A stretch of 64,000 bases of DNA from Dethiothermospora halolimnae. Its GTDB lineage: Bacteria > Bacillota > Clostridia > Tissierellales > VENL01. The DNA lies in NCBI RefSeq assembly GCF_037577855.1, contig NZ_JBAKFX010000012.1:1-64000 (forward strand), read 5' to 3'. The translations under genes and the position numbers were made by a program. The notes under the pieces were generated by a model, which worked only from the letters and a program-made list of their open reading frames with translations, had not been told where the DNA came from and did not search any database. This document shows positions 18,154 through 26,813 of the stretch, piece after piece. How positions within the stretch are numbered: position 1 is the first letter of the stretch; every line of letters starts with the position of its first letter.

Positions 18154-18957
18154 TTGCCTTTAGAATTCTACAAAAATAATATGATCAAAAACCCGGTAAA
18201 TAAATCTATTAGTGGCACTTCAAAACTAAAATACTCTAAAGGACAATATAAAAGATCAAATTTTAGACCTAATGGTGTTTCAATAATTACTTGTACCAAT
18301 AGACTTGACTATATGGAAAATATATTAAATAATTATAAAAGCCAAATATATAATAGTAAGGAATTAATAATAGTACTAAATAAAAACTCTTTAGAACTAG
18401 AACGATGGAAAGATTACTTTAAAGATATAGAAGAATTCAAAATATTTAAACTAGATGAAAATATTTCATTAGGTGAATGCTTAAACTTTGGAATTAAAGA
18501 ATCTGAGTATAATATAATAGCCAAATTTGATGATGATGATTATTATTCTCCAAAATATTTATCTGAATCTATCAAGGTCTTTGAGTATACCGATGCCGAT
18601 GTTATTGGGAAATCCACCACATATGTCTACTTTAAAAAAAATAAAAAACTAGCAATAAGAAATCCTCGCCGGGAAAATAAATATGTCTATAGAGTAGAAG
18701 GACCTACACTAATTATGAAAAAACGTATATTGGATAAAATAAAATTTAGTAATAAATCTCTAGGAGAAGATGTGCAATTTTGTAAAGATTGTTATGATAA
18801 TGGAATAAAAATCTATTCCACCGATAAATACAATCATGTATATATAAGACATGGCTCAACCCATAACCATACCTGGGGTATAACCGATGATTACTATATG
18901 AAATTATGTGATGTCATAGGAAAAATAGAAAATTACAAAAACTACGTCACAAAATAG
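18154..18957 (+). CDS. GT2 family glycosyltransferase (paralog 1)
   Basis: 267 aa from TTG at 18154, the better start because an upstream ATG (18136) directly overlaps the AAAGGAGG site. A basic N-terminal tail (~1-35) precedes a GT-A fold: GVSIITCTNRLDYMENIL, ELIIVLNKNS, ISLGECLNFGI and the nucleotide/metal-binding run IAKFDDDDYYSPKYL. A C-terminal segment contains EDVQFCKDC, DNGIKIYSTDKYNHVYIRHG and HTWG. It resembles glycosyltransferases encoded with spore-surface genes. Sugar donor and acceptor are unknown. Ends 64 nt before paralog 2. Confidence 0.88.
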   Translation: MPLEFYKNNMIKNPVNKSISGTSKLKYSKGQYKRSNFRPNGVSIITCTNRLDYMENILNNYKSQIYNSKELIIVLNKNSLELERWKDYFKDIEEFKIFKLDENISLGECLNFGIKESEYNIIAKFDDDDYYSPKYLSESIKVFEYTDADVIGKSTTYVYFKKNKKLAIRNPRRENKYVYRVEGPTLIMKKRILDKIKFSNKSLGEDVQFCKDCYDNGIKIYSTDKYNHVYIRHGSTHNHTWGITDDYYMKLCDVIGKIENYKNYVTK

Positions 18958-19021
18958 CAATAGACTTTGATATGCAAATTCTTAATGCCTAGTTACCATC
19001 TTCCTGAAAGGAGGTAAAATT

Positions 19022-19879
19022 TTGCCCAGTAAAGATATTATTATAAAAAAAGAAATCCCATTTAATACTAACCCCCTTTATTCTTCAAAGCCTAAAGACG
19101 TAAGACCTCCAGTAAATAAAACTTATAAAAAATATACTAAGAAAAAAAGATCTAGTACTAGTAATGAAAAAAAGGATACCAATGGTGTATCAATTATAAC
19201 TTGTACAAAAAAAGATTGGTTTATAAATAATGTTTTTAATAATTTCACTAGACAAAAAATTGAAAAAAAAGAATTAATTATAGTGCTAAACACAAATAAA
19301 ATTGATATCAATAAATGGAAAGAAAGGGCTAAATCCTATGATAATATCAAGATTTTTCAGTTAAGTGCAAACAAGTCTTTAGGAGAATGTCTGAATTATG
19401 GAATCAATAAGTCCAAATATAATATAATAGCAAAGTTTGATGATGATGATTACTATTCTCCCGATTACTTAATCGAATCAATAGATGCACTTAAGAAAAA
19501 AAACTGCCACGTAGTGGGAAAAGGTACCACTATTGTATATTTTAAAAGTAGTAAAATATTAGCTCTTAGAACACCTGGTCTTGAACATCGCTTTGTTAAG
19601 TTTATTAATGGTTCAACACTAGTCTTTAATAAAGAAATATTTAATAATATTAAGTTCCATAATGTGAATACTGCTGAAGATGTTAAATTCTGCAGAGACT
19701 GTAATAGACGGGGAATAAAAATATATTCTACAAGTAAATATAATCATGTGTATATAAGATATCAATCTAAAACTACACATACTTGGAGAATAAGTGATAA
19801 ACAATTGTTACAAAAACATTGTAGTATTATTACAAACACTGATGATTATATATCCTATGCTGATAATAATAATTTATAG
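19022..19879 (+). CDS. GT2 family glycosyltransferase (paralog 2)
   Basis: 285 aa, TTG start after GAAAGGAGG, the same start context as paralog 1. The proteins are clear paralogs, sharing GVSIITCT, ELIIVLN, SLGECLN.GI, YNIIAKFDDDDYYSP, EDVKFCRDC and GIKIYSTSKYNHVYIR. The N-terminal tail is longer and strongly basic (KKYTKKKRSSTSNEKKD). The acidic DDDD is likely the donor/metal site. Probably a tandem duplication that diverged in substrate. Confidence 0.88.
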   Translation: MPSKDIIIKKEIPFNTNPLYSSKPKDVRPPVNKTYKKYTKKKRSSTSNEKKDTNGVSIITCTKKDWFINNVFNNFTRQKIEKKELIIVLNTNKIDINKWKERAKSYDNIKIFQLSANKSLGECLNYGINKSKYNIIAKFDDDDYYSPDYLIESIDALKKKNCHVVGKGTTIVYFKSSKILALRTPGLEHRFVKFINGSTLVFNKEIFNNIKFHNVNTAEDVKFCRDCNRRGIKIYSTSKYNHVYIRYQSKTTHTWRISDKQLLQKHCSIITNTDDYISYADNNNL

Positions 19880-19988
19880 ACTAGCTATCTTAAGTTTATA
19901 ATATAGGTTTATTGCCTGGGTAATAGTCAAATAGCGACATTGATAATGTTTATTGTCTTTTTAAATAGTTTTATGTTATTAAATGTAA

Positions 19989-20019
19989 GAACAATGGTCC
20001 CTTTGACATTTCTTTGTTC
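19989..20019. repeat. GAACAAAG hairpin repeat, copy A
   Basis: On the minus strand GAACAAAGAAATGTCAAAGG then GACCATTGTTC. The copy at 58777-58807 matches in the arms and in the AA(G/A)TG(C/T)CAA and ACC(A/T)TTGTTC parts. Confidence 0.55.
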
Positions 20020-20050
20020 TGTACAGAGTGCTGGAAAAAGTACACACAAA

Positions 20051-20077
20051 AAGCGACCAGATTAAAACTGGTCGCTT
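20051..20077 (-). terminator. Terminator after the threonine dehydrogenase gene
   Basis: AAGCGACCAG and CTGGTCGCTT form a 10-bp stem with a 7-nt loop, followed on the minus strand by TTTTTGTG. Placed directly downstream of the stop codon. Confidence 0.85.
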
Positions 20078-20082
20078 ATAAT

Positions 20083-21039
20083 TTATTTACCTAATTTAAT
20101 TTTTAATTTTTCAAGCATATCCTTAGTCATGGCATCTAGGTCATACTTAGGATTCCAGTTCCACTCTTTTCTTGCAGCACTGTCATCTAATGCATCTGGC
20201 CATGAATCTGCTATATTTTGTAATGTATCATTTACATCATAAGTCATTTCAAAGTCAGGCATTTGCTTTTTAATTGATGCAAATATATCTTCTGGTGTGA
20301 AGCTCATAGCTGTAACATTAAAGGCATTTCTATGTTCAAGTTTTGATCCATCTGCTTCTGCTAAGTTAATAATAGCATCAAGGGCATCTGGCATATACAT
20401 CATGTCCATTCTAGTATCTTTGCTTAATGGACAAACAAACTTTCCTTCCTCTATAGCCTTGTAATAAATTTCTACTGCATAGTCAGTAGTTCCTCCACCG
20501 GGAAGAGTTTCGTAAGAGATAAGACCTGGGAAACGTACTCCCCTTGTATCAACCCCAAATTTTTGATGGTAATAATCACAAAGAATTTCTCCAGAAACTT
20601 TCGTTACACCATACATAGTTGTTGGTCTTTGAATAGTATCCTGTGGAGTGTTAATCTTAGGAGTGTTTGGACCAAAAGCAGCTATTGAACTTGGTGTAAA
20701 TACTGCCGTATTAAATTCCCTTGCAACCTCTAGTATGTTGACAAGACCTCCCATATTTACATCCCATGCTAGATTTGGCTTTGATTCTCCAACGGCAGAT
20801 AAAATAGCAGCTAAGTTTATAACTGTGTCTATTTTATGCTTTTTAACTGCATCAGCTATTTGTTGTGGATTTGTAACATCTACAATTTCAAAAGGTCCTG
20901 CCTTAACCACCTTTTCTGATCCATCTTTAGCACTTCTACTACTAGCTATTACATTATCATTACCATATATATCTCTCATTTTCATTGTTAATTCTGAGCC
21001 TATCTGTCCTAATGCCCCTGTTATAAGTATTTTTTTCAT
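20083..21039 (-). CDS. NAD-dependent epimerase-family L-threonine 3-dehydrogenase
   Basis: The 318-aa short-chain dehydrogenase/reductase starts with a Rossmann GALGQIGSEL motif. The active site shows S..YGVTKVSGE (Tyr and Lys of the YxxxK triad, ~142-152). The internal blocks FTPSSIAAFGPNTPK and RGVRFPGLISYE, and the C-terminal ARKEWNWNPKYDLDAMTKDM, match the TDH2-type L-threonine 3-dehydrogenase, which makes 2-amino-3-ketobutyrate. RBS GGAGGTG. A threonine aldolase is encoded ~22 kb away, so threonine may be a degraded substrate. Confidence 0.85.
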   Translation of the reverse strand: MKKILITGALGQIGSELTMKMRDIYGNDNVIASSRSAKDGSEKVVKAGPFEIVDVTNPQQIADAVKKHKIDTVINLAAILSAVGESKPNLAWDVNMGGLVNILEVAREFNTAVFTPSSIAAFGPNTPKINTPQDTIQRPTTMYGVTKVSGEILCDYYHQKFGVDTRGVRFPGLISYETLPGGGTTDYAVEIYYKAIEEGKFVCPLSKDTRMDMMYMPDALDAIINLAEADGSKLEHRNAFNVTAMSFTPEDIFASIKKQMPDFEMTYDVNDTLQNIADSWPDALDDSAARKEWNWNPKYDLDAMTKDMLEKLKIKLGK

Positions 21040-21224
21040 ACCTGCACCTCCAAATTTTATTTTATAAATAAAAACTTATTATGTACAACAATAATTGAGA
21101 TTTCAAGGATGCAAACATTTTCAAACTCCTATTAGAAACCTACTAATTATTATAACACATTTTTAGAACTTTAAAAACGAAAACAAATATTTATTAAATA
21201 AAGTTTAAATTTCTACTAAATAAG

Positions 21225-21244
21225 CGACCCTTATGGGGTCGCCT
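21225..21244 (-). terminator. Terminator of the GH18-SLH gene
   Basis: GCGACCC-TTAT-GGGGTCGC overlaps the stop of the GH18 gene and is followed on the minus strand by TTATTT. Likely an intrinsic terminator. Confidence 0.7.
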
Positions 21245-22841
21245 TTATATCTACATATTCTTTTACTCGATTTAATAACGTTGCCATTTGTCCCCTTGTT
21301 ATTTCTTTTTCTGGTTTAAAGGTATTATCTGGATAGCCTTTATAAATTTCATTTGATGTCATATTTTCAATAGCTTCATATGACCATCTATCATTGCTAA
21401 TATCAGTGAAGTTAATATGAGCCTGTTGATTTTCTATGTCAATTATTCTATTTAATATTGTTGCCATCTCTTCTCTACTTATTGGTTTATCCGGGATAAA
21501 GTTATTATCACCTATACCTTCGATAATCTTATGCTCTTTGGCTATAATTATGGAATCATAAGCCCAATAATTCCTCTTCACATCACTAAATTGTTCTATG
21601 TTGTTCTTCTTCTCCAAGTCTAGTATACGAACAATTGCAGTTGCTGCTTGAGCTCTAGTTAATGACTTAGATGGTCTAAACTCCCTGTCATTAACACCTA
21701 TCATTAGACCTTCCTTATAAACTTCTAATATATCCTTCTTAGCCCAATGATTATTAATATCATCAAAATAATTATCATCTATCCATTGATTAAAAAATTC
21801 CCAAGTGTTGGGAAGTTCTTGCCCTAAGCTCCAAGTAGCCGTTCCCCTTATATCATATTTTTCTGCCAATTGTAGTTTGCTTTTTATTGAACGTTTATCT
21901 TCATACCACATTTCATATTTACCAGATTTTAATTCATTTCCAAAAACATAAAATGGTTTATCCTCTGTTATGGTAAATGTGGCTTTAGGGGACATCTTTT
22001 CTTGATCAAACTCTATAATCCCATCATACTCTTCTATTATGTCTTTTACACTAGTCAAATGTATTCCCCTACCACCTACTGTATCATTCTCTCTCCAGTA
22101 TCTTCCATAAAGAGGTATCCCTAGTATTATTTTTTCCCTAGGAACATTATCAAGGGCATATCTAATTGATTTTTCTACAAAACTATAACTTGCTATAGCC
22201 CCTGGTTCTGAACCATAATAACTTTCATCATATGCCATAATAACAATAAAGTCTGCATACTCTCCAAGTTTTTCATAGTCATATGAACCATGCCATCCCA
22301 CTTTTAACCCATTGGGATTAGCTGCAACTGCTACCGATAATTCCTTGCCTTCAGGTAAATGTTTTTTTACTAACTTAGTGAACTCCAGATATTCATCCCT
22401 ATCAGCACCTGTTAAATTTTCTAAATCAATATTTACTCCATCTAAATCATAATCTCTAATAGCTTGACCTATTTCCTTAGCTAGTTTTTCTTTATCTTCT
22501 AAAGCTTTTCTTCCCAACTCTCTATCCCAATGATTACTTAAAAAAGGGATAACTTTAATATTTCTGTCATGCATCTCTTTTATAAAATCTTCTTCTAATT
22601 TTTCTGTGATTTTCAAACTGCCATCACTATTTAGATCAAAATAACTGGGAGATATAACTTTAACAGCACCATCTGTAACCTCTACTTTATCGATATAATT
22701 ATCAGGACTACCAAAATATAAGTAAGACATATTAAATTTTTGTGCCTTAGCTTCAATTTTTCTCGGTTGGTTTAAAGTTATAATTATAGTTAAAACTATT
22801 ATTGCTAAAAATATCTTAGTTACCATACTATATTTCTTCAC
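21231..22841 (-). CDS. GH18-type wall hydrolase with three S-layer homology domains
   Basis: The 536-aa secreted protein has a signal/anchor at residues ~5-24 and a glycosyl hydrolase family 18 catalytic domain (~35-345). The acid site is DGVNIDLE (~134-141, Glu catalytic), and IVIMAYDESYYG and GIPLYGRYW are also typical. Three SLH repeats follow (~360-536), each with FxDIxxxxWA(Y), GxNxxxFxPxxxxTRxQxAT and similar patterns. It probably cleaves peptidoglycan or related glycans, as spore cortex-lytic and YaaH-type GH18 enzymes do, and binds the wall through SLH domains. Start is GTG; the start and SD are inside a 13-bp hairpin. Confidence 0.92.
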   Translation of the reverse strand: MKKYSMVTKIFLAIIVLTIIITLNQPRKIEAKAQKFNMSYLYFGSPDNYIDKVEVTDGAVKVISPSYFDLNSDGSLKITEKLEEDFIKEMHDRNIKVIPFLSNHWDRELGRKALEDKEKLAKEIGQAIRDYDLDGVNIDLENLTGADRDEYLEFTKLVKKHLPEGKELSVAVAANPNGLKVGWHGSYDYEKLGEYADFIVIMAYDESYYGSEPGAIASYSFVEKSIRYALDNVPREKIILGIPLYGRYWRENDTVGGRGIHLTSVKDIIEEYDGIIEFDQEKMSPKATFTITEDKPFYVFGNELKSGKYEMWYEDKRSIKSKLQLAEKYDIRGTATWSLGQELPNTWEFFNQWIDDNYFDDINNHWAKKDILEVYKEGLMIGVNDREFRPSKSLTRAQAATAIVRILDLEKKNNIEQFSDVKRNYWAYDSIIIAKEHKIIEGIGDNNFIPDKPISREEMATILNRIIDIENQQAHINFTDISNDRWSYEAIENMTSNEIYKGYPDNTFKPEKEITRGQMATLLNRVKEYVDIKATP

Positions 22842-22882
22842 ATAAAATCCCCCTTCCTTATTAGATTAAGGGATTTTATGTG
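22839..22882 (-). promoter_or_regulatory. Hairpin sequestering the GH18 ribosome binding site and start codon
   Basis: CACATAAAATCCC and GGGATTTTATGTG are perfect 13-nt complements separated by an 18-nt loop. The 3' arm on the minus strand contains the GGGGGATT SD-like sequence and ends with the GTG start. No T-run follows, so it is not an intrinsic terminator. Confidence 0.7.
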
Positions 22883-22932
22883 CCTTTTCAACGAACAATA
22901 TATGGGAACATTACCTATTATGAATTATTCTA

Positions 22933-24069
22933 TTATTTATTTTTTAGATAAGTCTGTACTGATAGATCGGGAGATTCATATTGTATTCTTTTAATAGTTA
23001 TACCAGGCTCTTTCATAAGGTCAATATCTAATTGTTCTATCCTAGTAGCTTTCTGTCTTATAACCCTAACCTTTGGTCTTAATGGAAAGTCAGGGACAAC
23101 ACTATCTACAACCCCATAATCTCCATTACTAAGTTTCACCAAAGTGCCCACAGGATAAGGTATTACCCGTTTCATAAATGCCTTTATGATATTATATTCA
23201 AAGTATACTCCACTATAGGCCATCATATATTCTAAAGCATCATTAGGAGAGATTCCTGGTCTATTTGGTGTATGGGATGTTAGAGTATCATAGGTATCTG
23301 CAACGGCTACTATTTTTGATAACTGGTTTATTTGTTCATTTTTTAATTTATTTGGATATCCCGTTCCATTTAGTTTTTCATGATGTTGCAATACTATAAT
23401 CCGAGACACGGCATTTATATTTATACTATCCTTTAAATATTCATATCCATTTATAGTATGATGTTTAATTATTTCATTTTCTTCTTCAGTAAGTTCTTCC
23501 CTATTCTTCATAACTATATCTTTTGATATAAGAACTTTGCCCACATCATGTAACATTGTTCCCACAGCTAGGTTAAATAGTTTATCCCTATCTAAATTAA
23601 GTTCTATTCCTATGGCTAGTGCTAATGTTGTTACATTTACAGAGTGTTCATATATATAATTATCATAACTCTTTATATCCACTAAATTTATAAAAAGATC
23701 TTTATTATTAAACATATCATCTAAAATATGATTAACAGATACTTTTATTTGCTCCATAGACTTGTATTTGGTTTCTATAGCTTTTTTTCTATTTAAATTT
23801 TTCTTCTTAGAATCTACGATTCCTTTAAAATTATCCTTTGTGACTTTTATTGCTCTTTGGCGTATTTCTGGTTTAATAACATCTTCTATTTCACTATCAC
23901 TATATTCATCATTTATATATATAGACATTATTCCATTTTCTCTTATTTTATTAATTAATCCTTCTGTTAACTTCACATCCTTTGATAATAAAACCCTACC
24001 TTCTATATTGTAAATTGTTTTTCCTAATCTAGTTCCCTCTCTTACACAATTAATGGGCACTAATCTCAT
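22933..24069 (-). CDS. HD-GYP domain protein (probable c-di-GMP phosphodiesterase)
   Basis: 378 aa from ATG at 24069, behind GGAAGG; an in-frame TTG 18 nt upstream is less likely. The N-terminal ~120 residues are a small regulatory-type part. The HD-GYP domain follows with YEHSVNVTTLALAIG, MLHDVGK (HD metal site), IKHHTINGYEYL and HHEKLNGTGYPNKL, ending with PYPVGTLVKLSNGDYGVV. HD-GYP domains hydrolyse c-di-GMP. No GGDEF gene is in view. Same strand as the GH18 gene, 91 bp downstream. Confidence 0.92.
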   Translation of the reverse strand: MRLVPINCVREGTRLGKTIYNIEGRVLLSKDVKLTEGLINKIRENGIMSIYINDEYSDSEIEDVIKPEIRQRAIKVTKDNFKGIVDSKKKNLNRKKAIETKYKSMEQIKVSVNHILDDMFNNKDLFINLVDIKSYDNYIYEHSVNVTTLALAIGIELNLDRDKLFNLAVGTMLHDVGKVLISKDIVMKNREELTEEENEIIKHHTINGYEYLKDSININAVSRIIVLQHHEKLNGTGYPNKLKNEQINQLSKIVAVADTYDTLTSHTPNRPGISPNDALEYMMAYSGVYFEYNIIKAFMKRVIPYPVGTLVKLSNGDYGVVDSVVPDFPLRPKVRVIRQKATRIEQLDIDLMKEPGITIKRIQYESPDLSVQTYLKNK

Positions 24070-24244
24070 ACCTTCACTACCTTCCAATGCTATAATCTCT
24101 AGTCAATACATTACTTAAGTACTATAATTATATAGTACAATTATACTATATAACTAATTTTAAAGCCATAGTTTATTATTTTCGACATTTTATTTATTGT
24201 AGTATTACAATATTCTTAACGTATAAAGAATGTAGTTAAAGAAA

Positions 24245-24272
24245 TAGTTGGAGGATCAGGTAGCCTCCAACT
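24245..24272 (-). terminator. Terminator of the NhaC-type transporter gene
   Basis: AGTTGGAGG with CCTCCAACT, loop ATCAGGTAG, lies just downstream of the transporter stop codon. On the minus strand it is followed by ATTTCTTT. Confidence 0.7.
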
Positions 24273-24280
24273 GTTTTTAT

Positions 24281-25987
24281 TTATATTCTTACATCCACTT
24301 TTTTCCCAAGTATAAATATGGTTGTTATTAATGCCACAATTGAAATCGGCAGTACTAAATAAATAGATAACCCAAATCCTGCTGGTATATATCCGAATAA
24401 TATAGTAATAATTCCCACTGTAATAGCATAATACATTTGGGTCTTTGTATGTTCTATGTGATCACAGGCAGTTCCCATAGACGATAATATAGTTGTATCA
24501 GAAATTGGAGAACAATGGTCTCCAAAAATAGCGCCGGTTAACACCCCACTGGCAACCACTATTACATAGCCGTTTTCCGGAGAAATGGCATATGCAAGTG
24601 GGATAGCTAAGGGCATTAATATCCCCATTGTTCCAAATGATGTTCCCGTTGAAAAAGATATAACAGATGCTAATATAAATATAATGGATGGTAGTATAAA
24701 TTTAGGTATAGTTTCAGATAAAATAGACACCAGATAATCAGCGGTTCCTAGCTCTGTTATAACACTACTTAGTGACCATGCTAATAATAAAATAACCGCT
24801 GTTATTATTAGTGATTTTACTCCCTGCATCCAATAGTCTATAGCCTCCTGTAGTGTAAATATTTTCTGAACTACCCCCATTATTATGGAAACTATTCCAG
24901 CCAGTAATGCCGATTGAAACAATACAATACTAGCATCTGCTACTCCAAAAGTAACCCTTAATGCTTCAAATGAGTAGGGATTATTTTTTAATAATTCAAT
25001 TAGCCTGCTATTATCTCCATTTAATATTGCATTATACCCATTGTAATAAAAACCTATTAATGCTCCAAATATTAATACAGAAACGGGTATAATAGCATTC
25101 CAAATATTTAATTTTATTCCTTCTTTAGGTTCCACTTCTGTCATTTCAGAGGATGCCATTGGACTAGCTTTCTTAGATAACACTTCTCCCGTTTTTTGAG
25201 CTCTTCTTTGGGCCCTTAACATTGGTCCAAATTCCCTTAATGTTAAGGATGTAACAACGATAAAGATTAACATTAATATATTATAGAATCTAAATGGTAT
25301 TGTTTCAATAAATATGTTATAAGCATTAACATCTTGTCCTATAATATCATATCCTTCTTTTATCAAACTAACCTCATACCCAATCCAAGTGGATATAAGT
25401 GCTAATCCTGCTATTGGTGCTGCAGTTCCATCTACAATAAAAGCTAGCCTTTCCCTAGAAATTTTCAACTTGTCTGTAACTGGCCTCATAATAGGACCCA
25501 CTATTAAAGAATTGGCATAATCATCAAAAAACACCAGTAGCCCTAAAAGCCAAGTTATTATCTGAGCACTTCTTGGTCCCTTTGCCCGTTTTGATAATTT
25601 TTCTGTTATAGCCTTTGCTCCTCCCATTTTAGTTATTAGAGTGATTACTCCACCTATAGCAAGACATTGTAGTATTATACCAGCATTCCAAGGATCTGAT
25701 AAAGATCCTATTAATTTGTCTATTATCAATAAAAAACTATCCACTATAATAATAAGTATATTAGAATTACCTAAACTTAATAAAATAGCTCCTGTAAATA
25801 TTCCTATAAATAAAGATATTATAACATTTTTTGTTATAAACGCAAGTAATATAGCTATAAGGGGTGGCAAAATAGTTAAAATTCCAAACCTTTCTGCGGT
25901 TTCCTCTACTCCATCTGCTGCGACAGCTATTCCTGTACTTGAAATAAACATTAATAAGACTAAAACTAAAATAATTTTTTTATTCAT
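24281..25987 (-). CDS. NhaC-family transporter, probable lysine-responsive (LysW-like)
   Basis: About 568 aa from ATG at 25987 (RBS GAGGAGGAG); the longer in-frame form starts upstream of the ribosome binding site. An N-terminal signal-like segment and about 11-12 membrane helices are present, including family blocks VFFDDYANSLIVGPIMRPVT and SFSTGTSFGTMGILMPLAIP, then GAIFGDHCSPISDTTILSSM. These match the NhaC Na+/H+ antiporter superfamily. The lysine riboswitch upstream indicates that transport of lysine or a related amine, rather than only Na+, is likely. This is inferred from regulation. Confidence 0.85.
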   Translation of the reverse strand: MNKKIILVLVLLMFISSTGIAVAADGVEETAERFGILTILPPLIAILLAFITKNVIISLFIGIFTGAILLSLGNSNILIIIVDSFLLIIDKLIGSLSDPWNAGIILQCLAIGGVITLITKMGGAKAITEKLSKRAKGPRSAQIITWLLGLLVFFDDYANSLIVGPIMRPVTDKLKISRERLAFIVDGTAAPIAGLALISTWIGYEVSLIKEGYDIIGQDVNAYNIFIETIPFRFYNILMLIFIVVTSLTLREFGPMLRAQRRAQKTGEVLSKKASPMASSEMTEVEPKEGIKLNIWNAIIPVSVLIFGALIGFYYNGYNAILNGDNSRLIELLKNNPYSFEALRVTFGVADASIVLFQSALLAGIVSIIMGVVQKIFTLQEAIDYWMQGVKSLIITAVILLLAWSLSSVITELGTADYLVSILSETIPKFILPSIIFILASVISFSTGTSFGTMGILMPLAIPLAYAISPENGYVIVVASGVLTGAIFGDHCSPISDTTILSSMGTACDHIEHTKTQMYYAITVGIITILFGYIPAGFGLSIYLVLPISIVALITTIFILGKKVDVRI

Positions 25988-26081
25988 AACTTCTCCTCCT
26001 CTTCTTTTTATGAGAAGAGTCAACCACAGTATTGCTTATTTTAATAAGTGCATATAGTTTTATATATCTAAATTTAACAAC

Positions 26082-26110
26082 AAAAAAGACCCTGAGCATT
26101 ATCAAGGTCT
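26082..26110 (-). terminator. Lysine-riboswitch-linked terminator
   Basis: AGACCTTGA..TCAGGGTCT (one G-U) followed by TTTTTTG on the minus strand, between the aptamer and the transporter start. Confidence 0.85.
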
Positions 26111-26137
26111 AAAATACAAAATAACTATATTTTAATA

Positions 26138-26308
26138 CAATGGTAGCTCTCCACAAAACATCTTGTGACAGTTCTGCATATATTTTATACAGAACCAGAT
26201 ATACACCCTTAAAGCATCAGATGTATCCTTCGGCAATCTTTCCTTTCCTATTACTTCACAGCGCTTACCTCCATAATAGTACTGATAAATATTGCACCTC
26301 TACATTTT
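26138..26308 (-). promoter_or_regulatory. Lysine riboswitch (L box)
   Basis: The minus-strand leader holds the L-box conserved pieces in order: AGAGGTGCAA at the 5' side, GCCGAAGG (complement near 26229-26236), CTGTCACAAGATGTTTTGTG and the 3' TGGAGAGCTACC. A terminator follows. When lysine is bound the terminator should form, reducing expression of the transporter. Confidence 0.93.
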
Positions 26309-26363
26309 TATTTAATTATTATCGTAGGATATTATACAACATATATTTCTTTAAGTCAATAGA

Positions 26364-26750
26364 TTATTCGGTTTTATAAGGCCAGTCAATAATACCTCCC
26401 AAATCATAAACATTATTATATCCTAGTTCAAGTAAAATATTGGCAGCCTTTTTACTTCTTCGCCCCGACCTACAATAAACGATAATCTCCTTGTTTTTAT
26501 CTTTGACTACTTCATCTATTTTTTCTTCTAAAACATCCAATGGAACCAATATACTACCCTCTATATGTTTTTCATTATATTCTTCCTTAGTTCTAACATC
26601 AATAAGGAACACATCATCATTTTTTTCTAACATTTTCTTTGCGTCCTCTGGAGTTATTTTTTGATAATTTCTATCCTTTCCATTGATTGTGGCTAAGGAT
26701 ATTATTAATATTAATACTAGAGCTATTGCTATAATAATTAATCTTTTCAT
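26364..26750 (-). CDS. Membrane-anchored rhodanese-domain protein
   Basis: 128 aa with an N-terminal membrane anchor (residues ~3-22) and a rhodanese domain. DVRTKEEYNEKHIEGSILVP is followed by the active-site loop IIVYCRSGRRSKKAA with Cys ~93. It presumably transfers sulphane sulphur or senses oxidised/sulphur species outside the membrane. RBS GGAGAGGAG. Lies downstream of the amidase-domain gene on the same strand. Confidence 0.93.
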   Translation of the reverse strand: MKRLIIIAIALVLILIISLATINGKDRNYQKITPEDAKKMLEKNDDVFLIDVRTKEEYNEKHIEGSILVPLDVLEEKIDEVVKDKNKEIIVYCRSGRRSKKAANILLELGYNNVYDLGGIIDWPYKTE

Positions 26751-26813
26751 AAACAGTCTCCTCTCCTATTATTAATATATCCTTTATACCCATAATATAT
26801 AATATATAAACAA

